Notes: generated by a model not told the origin, from the letters alone. DNA of 64,000 nucleotides from Pseudomonas segetis (GCF_900188155.1 NZ_FZOG01000009.1:62001-126000); one strand, 5' to 3'; numbered from the stretch's first letter, positions 1 through 9,632 are shown. Made by a program: numbers and translations.

Positions 1-2787
1 CACCAGAATCAGTCGGCGCGGGCCTTGATAGCCGATGATGTCGTGCTCCACATGCACCACCGCCTGGGGCACGCGAACTTCGGAAAGGAACAGGCGGACC
101 TGAAAGCTGGTGCCTCGGTCGAGTTCGCTGCGCACTGACAATTCACCGCCCATCAACGATGTGAGCATGCGGGTAATGGTCAGGCCAAGTCCTACGCCGT
201 TGTCTTGGCGCATCAAGTCACCACGTTCGAATGGCTGGAAAATCCGTTCGATCTGTTCGGGGGCAATGCCGATGCCGGTGTCGATAATCTCGAAATTTGC
301 CGTCTCGCGCAGGTAGCTGACGCGCAGGCAGACTTCGCCGCTGTCGGTGAAACGCACGGCGTTACCCAGCAGGTTGATCAGTATCTGCCGCACCCGCTTC
401 TCATCACCACGTACGACACTTGGCATGCGCCCTGTGGTGTGCAGGCGAAAGCGCAGGCCCTTTTCCTCGGCTTGGGGGGTAAACATGCGTTCAAGTTGAT
501 GAATGAATTCAGGAAAAGGGATTTCCGAAAGCTCAAGGTTGAGCTTGCCAGCCTCAATCTTGGCCACATCAAGCAAGCCATCAATCAACGACAACAGGTG
601 CGAGCCACTGCGAAAAATGGTGCCAAGCGCATCTTTATGCTGGCTGGGCATGGCGCCATCGCGTTGCAGTATCTGGGTATAGCCGAGAATGCTGTTGAGT
701 GGCGTGCGCAGCTCGTGGGATAAACCGGTGACATAGCGGCTCTTGGCAGCGTTGGCGGCTTCACTGGCTTCCTTGGCCTTTTGCAGCTCCTCGTCGGTAC
801 GCCGGTGTGCTTCGATTTCCTGCATTAGCAACAAGGTTTGCCGGTCTGATTCCTTTTGCGCGACATGACGACTTTCGCGGGTCAGCACCACCCACCAGGC
901 CAGAATCGCCGCGAACAATGAAAGCGTTAGCAAGGCCTTGAGAAAAGTCTGGTACAGGGTTTCCAGCATTTGTGGCGAATGGGGTACCAGGCCATGGGAA
1001 ATCTGCCCGTAGATCAGTGCCAGGGCGCCGCTCAATACCAGGACCAGAACCGTCAGCAGCCCAAGGTATTGCGCAAGCCGGCTGTGCAGGCGTGGAATCG
1101 AGCCTTTGGGCAAGAGCCAGCGGGCAAAGTCATCCATCTGTTCACTGAGGCGCGCCTGCGGTTTGCAGGCATCGGCGCAGCGTGCATCCAGCGAGCAGCA
1201 CAGTGAGCAAATCGGCGTGCTGTAAGCCGGGCAGAACGCCATGTCTGGCGCCTCGAAAGCATTGTTGCACAGGCCGCATTCCGAGGTTGCCTGTGGCCCG
1301 CTAGGGTAGAGCAGTTGCGGCACGCTGGAGCGAGCGATGTAGTAGCGGCCCTGGGTGAGCCAGGCAATCAGCGGGGCAAAGATGCAGGCACTGCCCAGCG
1401 CAACCATGGGCGAGGCGGCTTGCGCCATGGCACCAAACAGACCGGCGTAGGCCAGCCCCGACAGTAACGAGGCAATCAGCATGGCACCGACCCCAACCGG
1501 ATTGATGTCGTACAGGTGGGCGCGCTTGAACTCAATCCCCTTGGGCGAAAGCCCAAGCGGTTTGTTGATGACTAGATCAGCCACCAGGGCGCCTATCCAT
1601 GCGATGGCAATATTGGCGTAGAGGCCCAGCACCTGCTGGATGGCATCGAATACGCCGAGCTCCATCAGCATCAGTGCGATGGCAACGTTGAACACCAGCC
1701 AGACGACCCGGCCAGGATGACTATGAGTGACACGCGCGAAGAAATTCGACCAAGCCAGGGAGCCGGCGTAGGCATTGGTCATGTTGATCTTGATCTGCGA
1801 AATGATGACGAACAACACCATGGCCCCAAGCGCCCACTCAGGTGAGCTGAACACGTAATTGAACGCGACCAGGTACATCTGCGTGGGTTCGGCGGCGCGT
1901 TCGATGGGGATTTCATGCTGCAGCGCGAGAAACGCGAGAAATGCGCCCGCGAGCATTTTCAGTGCGCCTGGAATGATCCAGCCGGGCCCGGCCATGATCA
2001 AGGCTGCCCACCAGCGCTTGCGGTTGGCCTTGGTTTGTTCTGGGAGAAAGCGCAGGTAGTCGACCTGCTCGCCAATCTGGGTGACAAGCGACAGCGTCAC
2101 CGTGCAGGCCGCGCCGAAATACAGCAGGTTGAAGGTGCCGCCCTCGCCGACCCGGCCGCCAAAGCTGGTGAGGTCGCTGAAGGCATCCGGGTTTTTCCAC
2201 ATCACAAAGAGGTAAGGCACCAGCAACAACAACAGCCACAAAGGTTGAGACCACATCTGCAGGCGGTTGATCAGGGTGACGCCGTAAGCCACCAAAGGAA
2301 TGACGATGATCGAACAGATGACATATGCCAACGCCAGCGGGATCTTGAAATACAGCTCCAGGGCCAGCGCCATGATTGCCGCTTCCAGGGCAAAGAACAA
2401 AAAGGTAAAGCTGGCATAGATCAGCGAGGTAATGGTCGAACCGATATAGCCAAAGCCCGCGCCACGGGTCAGCAGGTCCATGTCGACACCATAGCGGGCA
2501 GCGTAGTAGCTGATGGGCAAGCCGGTCAGGAAAATCACCAGTGCCACCGCCAGCACCGCCCAAAGGGTATTGGTAAAGCCGTAGCTGATGGCAAGCGCTC
2601 CACCTATGGCTTCCAGCGCGAGGAAAGACACGGCACTCAGCGCCGTGTTGGCAATGCGCAGTTCCGACCATTTGCGGAATGACTTCGGGGTAAAGCGGAG
2701 CGCGTAGTCCTCCATGGTTTCGTCAGCGACCCAAGTGTTGTAGTCGCGGCGAATCTTGACGATGCGCTGGGTGCCGGTTGGTTGCAC
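1..2787 (-). CDS. NCS1-permease / hybrid sensor histidine kinase (partial, runs off left edge)
   Basis: Reads leftward without a stop from a GTG at 2787 (AGGAAA seven bases upstream) to base 1, 929 codons, so the C-terminus lies outside the window. Residues about 25-480 are a many-helix NCS1 (purine/cytosine permease type) transporter, with motifs such as GEQVDYLRF and QIKINMTNAYAG. Residues about 500-540 form a dense cysteine cluster (CGLC, CSLCC, CADAC) that looks metal-binding. Two more membrane helices (about 560-640) and a short coiled region lead to a HisKA domain with HELRTPLN (His about 691), then an HATPase with N, G1 (DTGIGI) and G2 (GLGL) boxes. The family usually continues into receiver/HPt domains. 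It diverges from the urea/amide transporter operon, so I infer that it senses the operon's substrate. The layout recalls CbrA (SSS transporter plus kinase), but the transporter family differs. Confidence 0.85.
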   Translation of the reverse strand, partial: MQPTGTQRIVKIRRDYNTWVADETMEDYALRFTPKSFRKWSELRIANTALSAVSFLALEAIGGALAISYGFTNTLWAVLAVALVIFLTGLPISYYAARYGVDMDLLTRGAGFGYIGSTITSLIYASFTFLFFALEAAIMALALELYFKIPLALAYVICSIIVIPLVAYGVTLINRLQMWSQPLWLLLLLVPYLFVMWKNPDAFSDLTSFGGRVGEGGTFNLLYFGAACTVTLSLVTQIGEQVDYLRFLPEQTKANRKRWWAALIMAGPGWIIPGALKMLAGAFLAFLALQHEIPIERAAEPTQMYLVAFNYVFSSPEWALGAMVLFVIISQIKINMTNAYAGSLAWSNFFARVTHSHPGRVVWLVFNVAIALMLMELGVFDAIQQVLGLYANIAIAWIGALVADLVINKPLGLSPKGIEFKRAHLYDINPVGVGAMLIASLLSGLAYAGLFGAMAQAASPMVALGSACIFAPLIAWLTQGRYYIARSSVPQLLYPSGPQATSECGLCNNAFEAPDMAFCPAYSTPICSLCCSLDARCADACKPQARLSEQMDDFARWLLPKGSIPRLHSRLAQYLGLLTVLVLVLSGALALIYGQISHGLVPHSPQMLETLYQTFLKALLTLSLFAAILAWWVVLTRESRHVAQKESDRQTLLLMQEIEAHRRTDEELQKAKEASEAANAAKSRYVTGLSHELRTPLNSILGYTQILQRDGAMPSQHKDALGTIFRSGSHLLSLIDGLLDVAKIEAGKLNLELSEIPFPEFIHQLERMFTPQAEEKGLRFRLHTTGRMPSVVRGDEKRVRQILINLLGNAVRFTDSGEVCLRVSYLRETANFEIIDTGIGIAPEQIERIFQPFERGDLMRQDNGVGLGLTITRMLTSLMGGELSVRSELDRGTSFQVRLFLSEVRVPQAVVHVEHDIIGYQGPRRLILV

Positions 2788-2944
2788 GACGCGGTTTCCT
2801 TGAGTAGCTGTGCGAAGGTTGTGCGGTCTGTACTGTTGCCAGCTGGAGCAGATGAGGGCTTGCAACAAGCATGCCCCGGGCCTGCAAGGGCCAGCCCACG
2901 CGCGCGAGCTTCTATCTGACCGCTTTCCAGGCGTGATCTTGCAC

Positions 2945-2981
2945 CAGTGCGGGGCGTTTGCCTGTACGTCAGACGACGTAT
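2945..2981 (+). promoter_or_regulatory. Operator-like element upstream of urtA
   Basis: In the 311-base divergent region (2788-3098), CAGTGCGGG and TTTGCC are followed by TACGTCA-N5-CGTAT (2965-2981). TACGTC/GACGTA is a perfect inverted repeat. The same composite occurs at 8283-8317 before fmdA, so I infer a shared binding site for the regulator of both transcription units. No clear sigma70 promoter could be assigned. The rest of the region shows nothing else recognisable. Confidence 0.55.
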
Positions 2982-3098
2982 GCGCTTACGTCAAGCTGCG
3001 TATACCGCCACTGCTCCCCGAACCGCATGCTTGTTGCAACCCGACCCGGTACCCGCAAGGCGAGCCGGTGCGGCAACACCACAACGAGGAGCAAGACC

Positions 3099-4343
3099 AT
3101 GGACTTAAGACTGACGGGTGCGAAACGAATGCTTCCCCGGCGCCTGACCCTGGGGGCTGCGGCGCTTTCATTGCTGGCCGCGAGCGTGCTCGGCCAAACC
3201 GCCATGGCGGATGACGCCAACACCACCGGCTTGGCGGTGACCGATACCACAGTAACCGTCGGCCAATTGCATTCGGCAACTGGCACCATGGCAATCTCGG
3301 AAACCGGCTCTATCCAGGCAGAGCGCCTGGCGATTGACCAGATCAACGCCTCGGGCGGTATCTTGGGCCGGCAAATCAAAGTCATCCAGGAAGACGGCGC
3401 TTCAGACTGGCCAACCTTTGCCGAGAAAGCCAAGAAACTCCTTGAAAGCGACAAGGTTGCCGCTGTCTTCGGTTGCTGGACTTCGGCATCGCGTAAAGCC
3501 GTATTGCCGATCTTCGAAAAAGACAACGGCCTGCTTTACTACCCGACCTTCTATGAAGGTTTGGAACAATCGAAGAACGTGATCTACACCGGCCAGGAAG
3601 CTACCCAGCAGATCCTTGCGAGCCTTGACTGGATCGCCAAAGAGAAAGGCGCCAAGACCTTCTATCTGCTCGGCTCCGACTACATCTGGCCGCGCACCTC
3701 GATGAAAATTGCCCGCAAGCACATTGAAAACGTGCTCGGCGGCAAGGTCGTCGGCGAAGAGTACTACCCGCTGGGCAATACCCAGTTCGGCTCGCTGACC
3801 AACAAGATCAAGCTGAAAAAACCTGATGTGGTGTTCGCCGCAGTCGTCGGTGGCTCCAACGTGGCCTTCTACAAGCAATTGAAAGCCGCAGGCATCACCT
3901 CCGACAAACAAACCCTGCTGACCATCTCGGTAACCGAGGATGAAATGCTCGGTATCGGCGGTGAAAACATGAAGGGTTTCTATTCGTCTATGAAGTACTT
4001 CCAGACCCTGGATAACCCCAACAACAAGAAATTTGTTGAGGAATTCAAAGCCAAGTACGGCAAGGATTCGGTCATCGGCGACGTGACCCAGGCGGGTTAC
4101 CTTGGCCCATGGTTGTGGAAGGCGGCGGTTGAGAAAGCCGGTAGTTTCGACGTCGACAAAGTGGTCGCGGCCTCCCCGGGCATTGAGTTGACCACCGCTC
4201 CTGAAGGCTACGTGAAAGTCCATGACAACCATCACTTGTGGAGCAAGGCGCGCATCGCCGAGATCCAGGCTGACGGTACCTTCAAGGTGGTTCATGAGTC
4301 CGAGCTGATCGAGCCGAACCCATTCCCGAAAGGCTACCAGTAA
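3099..4343 (+). CDS. urtA: Urea/short-chain amide ABC transporter, periplasmic binding protein
   Basis: A 414-aa solute-binding protein of the UrtA/FmdD type. It starts at ATG 3099 after AACGAGGAG. The N-terminus has basic residues and a hydrophobic stretch, and a signal cleavage site probably lies near AMADDA. The mature part carries family hallmarks: VTVGQLHSATGTMA, GGILGRQI, FGCWTSASRKAVLP and YYPTFYEG. It should bind urea or amides in the periplasm and deliver them to UrtBC. It is the first gene of urtABCDE and precedes a formamidase, so formamide or another small amide is as likely a substrate as urea. An upstream in-frame start at 2958 is less likely because it would bury the signal peptide and ignores the ribosome site. 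Confidence 0.9.
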   Translation: MDLRLTGAKRMLPRRLTLGAAALSLLAASVLGQTAMADDANTTGLAVTDTTVTVGQLHSATGTMAISETGSIQAERLAIDQINASGGILGRQIKVIQEDGASDWPTFAEKAKKLLESDKVAAVFGCWTSASRKAVLPIFEKDNGLLYYPTFYEGLEQSKNVIYTGQEATQQILASLDWIAKEKGAKTFYLLGSDYIWPRTSMKIARKHIENVLGGKVVGEEYYPLGNTQFGSLTNKIKLKKPDVVFAAVVGGSNVAFYKQLKAAGITSDKQTLLTISVTEDEMLGIGGENMKGFYSSMKYFQTLDNPNNKKFVEEFKAKYGKDSVIGDVTQAGYLGPWLWKAAVEKAGSFDVDKVVAASPGIELTTAPEGYVKVHDNHHLWSKARIAEIQADGTFKVVHESELIEPNPFPKGYQ

Positions 4344-4455
4344 GTCGCAAGCGCGGCGATGGCGGTTGGCGCCATCGCCGCCGCCTTTGCCCGCAGCGAT
4401 TGTCGGGCGAAGGTTTATCTCCCTGTTTAATTGTCTACCCGCGGGAGCCTTCCAG

Positions 4456-5376
4456 ATGGACGTATCACTCTCCGAATTCGGCGCGATTGCCGTGATGCAA
4501 GGCTTTAACGGCCTGTCGGTATTCTGCGTACTGCTGCTCATGGCCCTGGGCTTGGCGATTATCTTCGGCCAGATGGGCGTGATCAACATGGCTCATGGCG
4601 AGTTCCTGACCGTTGGGGCCTACACCACTTACGTGATTTCATCAGTCACCTTGCAATACTTCCCGGCGCTGCAGCCGTATTATTTTTTCTTCGCCATTGT
4701 GGCTTCGTTCCTGATTGCCGGAGCGCTGGGCTGGCTGGTCGAATGGTTGATGATCAGCAAGCTTTATCACCGACCGCTGGACACCTTGCTTGCCACCTGG
4801 GGCTTGTCGCTGGTGATGCAGCAGGCGTTTCGTTCGATTTTCGGTGCGCGTGAAGTTGGCGCAGAAATGCCGGAATGGATCATGGGGTCCTGGGCGCCTT
4901 CGGCAGCTATCGATATTCCTAAGAACGGCTTGTTCGTGATGGGGCTGACGGTGCTGTTGACCGCCACCATTTTCATCATGTTGTACCGCTCGCGCTGGGG
5001 CTTGCAGGTGCGAGCGACCATGCAGAACCGGGTAATGAGCCGGGCAGTTGGCATCAACACCAAAAAAGTCGACCGCATGACTTTCGCCCTGGGTTGCGGC
5101 GTGGCTGGTGTGGCTGGCGCGGCGTTTACCACTATCGGCTCGACTGGCCCAACCGCCGGTTCGCTGTACATTGTCGACACCTTCCTCACTGTGGTTTTCG
5201 GCGGCGCAGCCAGCCTCGTCGGGACCATCGCCTCGGCGTTCACCATTGCTCAAGCACAGTCGATCATGGAGTTCTTCCTGTCCGGCTCAATGGCCAAGGT
5301 GCTGACCTTGTCTGCGGTCATCTTGATCCTGATGCTGCGCCCGCAAGGGTTGTTCTCGATCAAGGTGCGCAAGTGA
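4456..5376 (+). CDS. urtB: Urea/amide ABC transporter permease UrtB
   Basis: A 306-aa inner-membrane permease of the LivH/UrtB family. It starts at ATG 4456, eight bases after GGGAG. Several hydrophobic helices are visible, with the family stretch FGQMGVINMAHGEF near residue 35 and a C-terminal GGAASLVGT/AQSIMEFF region. It should form the channel with UrtC. A start at 4366 would add a 30-residue extension with no ribosome site. Confidence 0.9.
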   Translation: MDVSLSEFGAIAVMQGFNGLSVFCVLLLMALGLAIIFGQMGVINMAHGEFLTVGAYTTYVISSVTLQYFPALQPYYFFFAIVASFLIAGALGWLVEWLMISKLYHRPLDTLLATWGLSLVMQQAFRSIFGAREVGAEMPEWIMGSWAPSAAIDIPKNGLFVMGLTVLLTATIFIMLYRSRWGLQVRATMQNRVMSRAVGINTKKVDRMTFALGCGVAGVAGAAFTTIGSTGPTAGSLYIVDTFLTVVFGGAASLVGTIASAFTIAQAQSIMEFFLSGSMAKVLTLSAVILILMLRPQGLFSIKVRK

Positions 5377-5476
5377 TGCAGATGTCGCTTTTGAAAGGCG
5401 CCAGTGCGCTGGCGCAGGAGCTTGCAGTGATCCGCAGGGTCAGTGCAGGCGTGATGCAGAGCCGTAGGAGCCGTCC

Positions 5477-6658
5477 ATGAAAAATGCATATGAAAGCCTG
5501 CTGGGTGGCAAGCAGGGGGCCATTGGCCTGCTGGTGCTGGCCGCATTGATTCTGCTGGTGTTCCCGCTGATGCTGGACACTTTTCGCCTGAATATGGTCG
5601 GCAAATACCTGACCTACGCATTCGTGGCCGTGGGGCTGGTGCTTTGCTGGGGTTATGGCGGCATTCTAAGTCTTGGCCAGGGCATCTTCTTCGGGCTGGG
5701 TGGCTACTGCATGGCGATGTTCCTCAAGCTTGAGGCGTCAGATCCCGAGAGCACCAAGATCCAGTCAACGCCTGGTATTCCGGATTTTATGGATTGGAAC
5801 CAGATCACCGAACTGCCGATGATGTGGCAACCCTTCCACAGCTTCAGCTTCACCCTGCTGGCGGTGATTGCAGTGCCGACGCTACTGGCCTTGATCATTG
5901 GCATCGCCATGTTCAAGCGGCGGGTTGGCGATGTTTACTTTTCTATCGTGACCCAGGCCATTGCCGCGATCCTGACCATTCTTATCATCGGTCAGCAAGG
6001 CCTGACGGGAGGGGTCAACGGTATCACCGACCTGAAGACCTTGCTTGGCTGGGATATTCGTCCCGACAGCTCCAAGGTCATCCTCTACTTCGTCAATGCC
6101 TTCTTGCTGCTCGGCTGCGTATTGCTGGGGCGTTTTATCCTGACTTCGAAACTCGGTCGACTGTTGATGGCCATGCGCGATAAAGAAGAGCGTGTGCGCT
6201 TCTCCGGCTATGACGTGGCCAGTTTCAAGATCTTCGTGTTCTGCGTGGCAGCGGCTTTTTCGGCGATCGGTGGGGCGATGTTTGCTCTGCAGGTTGGCTT
6301 TATGTCGCCGAGCTTTGTCGGCATCGTGCCGTCGATCGAGATGGTCATCTTCGCCGCTGTTGGCGGACGCATGTCGTTGCTGGGGGCGGTGTACGGAACC
6401 TTGCTGGTGAGCTTCGGCAAGACCTACTTCTCCGAAAGCTTCCCCGAACTGTGGCTGTACCTGATGGGCGGGCTGTTTATTGTCGTGGTCATGTATTTCC
6501 CCAACGGCATTGCCGGCTTGTGGGAAAGCCATGGGCGTCGATGGCTTTCCCGGTCGTCGCTGGGCAACAAGCTGTTTGGTCGCCCAGAACCCAAGGTGCG
6601 GATGGCAAGTAAGGCCGCTGCAGTGCAACCCGTTCGTGAACTGGAGACCACGCCATGA
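5477..6658 (+). CDS. urtC: Urea/amide ABC transporter permease UrtC
   Basis: A 393-aa LivM/UrtC-type permease starting at ATG 5477 after GTAGGAG. The N-terminal helices are followed by GYGGILSLGQGIFFGLGGY, the typical second permease motif, a periplasmic loop, further helices and a hydrophilic tail of about 40 residues. It pairs with UrtB in the membrane and with the ATPases UrtD and UrtE. Its stop overlaps the start of urtD by four bases, which points to translational coupling. Confidence 0.9.
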   Translation: MKNAYESLLGGKQGAIGLLVLAALILLVFPLMLDTFRLNMVGKYLTYAFVAVGLVLCWGYGGILSLGQGIFFGLGGYCMAMFLKLEASDPESTKIQSTPGIPDFMDWNQITELPMMWQPFHSFSFTLLAVIAVPTLLALIIGIAMFKRRVGDVYFSIVTQAIAAILTILIIGQQGLTGGVNGITDLKTLLGWDIRPDSSKVILYFVNAFLLLGCVLLGRFILTSKLGRLLMAMRDKEERVRFSGYDVASFKIFVFCVAAAFSAIGGAMFALQVGFMSPSFVGIVPSIEMVIFAAVGGRMSLLGAVYGTLLVSFGKTYFSESFPELWLYLMGGLFIVVVMYFPNGIAGLWESHGRRWLSRSSLGNKLFGRPEPKVRMASKAAAVQPVRELETTP

Positions 6659-7416
6659 ATAGCCCAGCAGGATTTCAGGCTGCCAAGCCGGTACTGGCCG
6701 TTGAGGGGCTGACAGTATCTTTTGATGGTTTCAAGGCGGTCAACGACCTGAACCTCTATGTCGATCGCAACGAGGTGCATGTGGTGATCGGGCCGAACGG
6801 CGCTGGTAAAACCACGGTGCTTGACTTGATCTGCGGCAAAACCAAGTCAACCGCTGGCAGCATTGAGTTTGATGGTCGCGAACTGACCAAAATGCGCGAG
6901 TACGACATCGTCCGCGCCGGGGTCGGGCGCAAGTTTCAGAATCCGTCGATCTACGAAAACCTGACGGTGTTCGAGAACCTGGAGATGTCATATCCCAAGG
7001 GCCGCAATGTCTTCAGCGCGCTGTTCTTCAAGCGCACCGCGCAAGTGGTCGCACGGGTCGAGGAGGTCGCCGCTGAAATCTTCCTCAGTGACTTTCTCGA
7101 TAAGCAGGCCGACCTGCTCTCTCACGGCCAAAAGCAGTGGTTGGAGATCGGCATGTTGCTGATGCAGGACCCCGCGCTGCTGATGCTCGACGAGCCGGTT
7201 GCCGGAATGAGCGTCAGCGAGCGGGTGCAGACCGCACAACTGCTCAATCGCATCAGCCAAGGGCGCTCGGTGCTGGTGATCGAGCATGACATGGAGTTCG
7301 TCAAAAGCATCGCTAACCGCGTCACTGTGCTGCACCAGGGCAAGGTACTGGCCGAGGGCAGCATGGAAGCGGTGCAGAGCAATCCGAAAGTAATCGAGGT
7401 GTACCTCGGCCATTGA
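6655..7416 (+). CDS. urtD: Urea/amide ABC transporter ATP-binding protein UrtD
   Basis: A 253-aa LivG-type ATPase starting at ATG 6655 and overlapping urtC by four bases. Walker A is GPNGAGKTT, the signature reads LSHGQKQWLEI (a UrtD-like variant of LSGGQ), Walker B is LLMLDEPVAGM, and the switch His lies in VIEHDMEFV. It powers transport through UrtBC together with UrtE. Confidence 0.92.
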   Translation: MNSPAGFQAAKPVLAVEGLTVSFDGFKAVNDLNLYVDRNEVHVVIGPNGAGKTTVLDLICGKTKSTAGSIEFDGRELTKMREYDIVRAGVGRKFQNPSIYENLTVFENLEMSYPKGRNVFSALFFKRTAQVVARVEEVAAEIFLSDFLDKQADLLSHGQKQWLEIGMLLMQDPALLMLDEPVAGMSVSERVQTAQLLNRISQGRSVLVIEHDMEFVKSIANRVTVLHQGKVLAEGSMEAVQSNPKVIEVYLGH

Positions 7417-7502
7417 GTGCCGGACCAAATTATCGACCAAGACAATCGAGCATCGGCTGGCCACGCCTTGCGTTGGACAGTTGAGCGTTACAGGGGATAG
7501 CC

Positions 7503-8192
7503 ATGTTCACAATCAGTAACCTGGTGTCTGGTTACGGCCAGAGCCAAATCCTTCATGAACTTAGCCTGGACGTGGCGAAGAAGGAAATTGTTGCCGTCAT
7601 GGGGCGTAATGGCATGGGCAAGACCACATTGTTCAAGAGCCTGATGGGCGTGCTGCCGCAGTGGGGTGGGCAGATCAGTATCGACGGCCAGGATGTGTCC
7701 AGGCTGGAAACCCATCAGCGAGTCGAGCGAGGCATTGCCTATGTGCCGCAGGGGCGGATGATCTTCTCGCACATGACCGTCCTGGAGAACATCCAGACCG
7801 GTCTGCCAGCCTCGGCCAAGGGCAAGGTGCCCGACGACCTTTATGCACTGTTCCCGGTGCTGCACGAGATGCGTTCGCGCAAGGGTGGCAATCTTTCAGG
7901 AGGGCAGCAGCAACAGCTCGCAATTGCCCGCGCGCTGGCAACAAATCCCAAGGTACTGTTGCTCGATGAACCGACAGAAGGCATTCAGCCATCGATCATC
8001 AAGGACATCGCCCACAAGCTCAAGGAGATTCGCAATTTGCGTGACCTGACCATAGTGGTGTCCGAGCAAGTGCTGTCGTTCACCCTGGAAGTTGCCGATC
8101 GGTTCCTGGTGATAGAAAAGGGCAAGTTTGTGATCGAGGAAACCCGCGACAAGGTCGACGAGGCAACCATCAGCCGGTATTTGTCGGTTTAA
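7503..8192 (+). CDS. urtE: Urea/amide ABC transporter ATP-binding protein UrtE
   Basis: A 229-aa LivF-type ATPase starting at ATG 7503 after AGGGGATAGCC. It shows GRNGMGKTT (Walker A), LSGGQQQQLAIARAL (signature) and LLLDEPTEGIQPS (Walker B). The last two features are typical of UrtE. It is the last gene of the transporter operon, and a strong terminator follows at 8220-8248. Confidence 0.92.
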   Translation: MFTISNLVSGYGQSQILHELSLDVAKKEIVAVMGRNGMGKTTLFKSLMGVLPQWGGQISIDGQDVSRLETHQRVERGIAYVPQGRMIFSHMTVLENIQTGLPASAKGKVPDDLYALFPVLHEMRSRKGGNLSGGQQQQLAIARALATNPKVLLLDEPTEGIQPSIIKDIAHKLKEIRNLRDLTIVVSEQVLSFTLEVADRFLVIEKGKFVIEETRDKVDEATISRYLSV

Positions 8193-8219
8193 CCACTGAA
8201 CTCCGCGGTCGATCGTCGT

Positions 8220-8248
8220 GCCGGCACAGCTATGTTGTGCCGGCTTTT
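8220..8248 (+). terminator. Intrinsic terminator after urtE
   Basis: A 9-bp perfect stem (8220-8228 with 8236-8244) and a 7-nt loop are followed by TTTT. It separates urtABCDE from fmdA, which then needs its own promoter, consistent with the second operator copy at 8283. Confidence 0.85.
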
Positions 8249-8282
8249 CTGCGTGGCCTGGTTTTGCCCTTGAAGCCCGGCG

Positions 8283-8317
8283 CAGTGCGGGTTTTGCCCA
8301 TACGTCATTCAGCGTAT
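8283..8317 (+). promoter_or_regulatory. Operator-like element upstream of fmdA
   Basis: CAGTGCGGG, TTTGCC and TACGTCA-N5-CGTAT (8301-8317) repeat the arrangement found upstream of urtA at 2945-2981, two bases shorter in the first spacer. It lies 86 bases before the fmdA start and supports co-regulation. Confidence 0.55.
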
Positions 8318-8402
8318 TTCGTCATTTTCGTCGACGTTTAAGACTAGCTCCGTGTCAGGCGTTTTAGCGCTAAACCCTATCAATGGTCCCAGGAGTTCTG
8401 TC

Positions 8403-9632
8403 ATGACCGAAACACTCATCAAGGTCGACCTCAACCAGCCAGCCACCGAGAACGAGCAAATTCATAACCGCTGGCATCCGGATATCCCAATGGCCTGCTG
8501 GGTTAAACCGGGCGACGATTTCATCCTGGAAACCTATGACTGGACTGCTGGCGCGATCAAGAATAATGACGATGCCAGCGACGTGCGTGATGTTGACTTG
8601 TCCACCGTGCATTACCTGTCGGGTCCGGTCGGCGTGCACGGTGCCGAACCCGGTGATTTGCTGGTGGTTGATTTGCTCGACATTGGCGCCAAGGCTGAGT
8701 CCATGTGGGGCTTCAATGGCTTCTTCTCCAAGAACAATGGCGGCGGCTTTCTTACCGACCACTTCCCAATGGCGCAGAAAGCCATCTGGGATTTCAAAGG
8801 CATGTTCACCAGCTCGCGACATATCCCGGGTGTGAACTTCGCGGGCTTGATTCACCCTGGCCTGATCGGTTGCTTGCCGGACCACAAGATGTTGGCCGAC
8901 TGGAACAAGCGCGAGCAGGAGTTGATTGATACCGACCCGCACCGCGTACCGGCGCTGGCCAACCCGCCAATGGCGCCCACTGCGCATATGGGCAAGATGA
9001 AAGGCGAGGCGCGTGACCTGGCCGCGCTGACTGGTGCGCGCACTGTGCCGCCGCGCGAACATGGTGGTAACTGCGATATCAAGGACCTGTCCCGTGGCTC
9101 CAAGATATTCTTTCCGGTTTATGTCGATGGCGCTGGTTTGTCGGTCGGCGATCTGCATTTCAGTCAAGGCGATGGTGAAATTACCTTTTGCGGTGCCATC
9201 GAAATGGCCGGCTGGGTGCACATGAAGGTCGAGCTGATCAAGGGTGGCATGGCCAAGTACGGCATCAAGAACCCGGTGTTCAAGCCAAGCCCGGTTGTGC
9301 CGAACTACAACAACTACCTGATTTTCGAAGGCATCTCGGTTGATGAAGAAGGCAAGCAGCACTACCTCGACGTCAACATCGCCTACAAGCAGGCGTGCTT
9401 GAATGCCATCAACTACCTGACCAAGTTCGGTTATTCACCTGCGCAAGGTTATGCGCTGCTTGGTTCGGCGCCGGTGCAGGGGCATATCAGTGGGATTGTC
9501 GATGTACCAAACGCCTGCGCCACCCTGTGGCTGCCGACAGAAATCTTCGACTTCGATATCAACCCGAACGCCAACGGCCCGACCAGGTTCCTTGACGGCA
9601 GCATCGATCTGCCAATTGCGCCGGATCTTTAA
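8403..9632 (+). CDS. fmdA: Formamidase (acetamidase/formamidase family)
   Basis: A 409-aa cytoplasmic enzyme that should hydrolyse formamide to formate and ammonia. The start at ATG 8403 follows AGGAG by seven bases; an upstream ATG-like start at 8352 lacks such a site. Family marks are HNRWHPDIPM near the N-terminus, SGPVGVHGAEPGDLL, the PPREHGGNCDIKDL segment and HFSQGDGEI. The length matches FmdA proteins of about 405 aa. Its place after urtABCDE and before fmdB matches the amide-utilisation clusters known from Methylophilus, so the transporter and enzyme probably form one nitrogen-scavenging pathway. Confidence 0.93.
   Translation: MTETLIKVDLNQPATENEQIHNRWHPDIPMACWVKPGDDFILETYDWTAGAIKNNDDASDVRDVDLSTVHYLSGPVGVHGAEPGDLLVVDLLDIGAKAESMWGFNGFFSKNNGGGFLTDHFPMAQKAIWDFKGMFTSSRHIPGVNFAGLIHPGLIGCLPDHKMLADWNKREQELIDTDPHRVPALANPPMAPTAHMGKMKGEARDLAALTGARTVPPREHGGNCDIKDLSRGSKIFFPVYVDGAGLSVGDLHFSQGDGEITFCGAIEMAGWVHMKVELIKGGMAKYGIKNPVFKPSPVVPNYNNYLIFEGISVDEEGKQHYLDVNIAYKQACLNAINYLTKFGYSPAQGYALLGSAPVQGHISGIVDVPNACATLWLPTEIFDFDINPNANGPTRFLDGSIDLPIAPDL

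Noticed and set aside
1913..2682. Long frames on both strands within 1913-2682
   Set aside because: They are shadows of the continuous leftward permease-kinase frame, which alone encodes recognisable helices.
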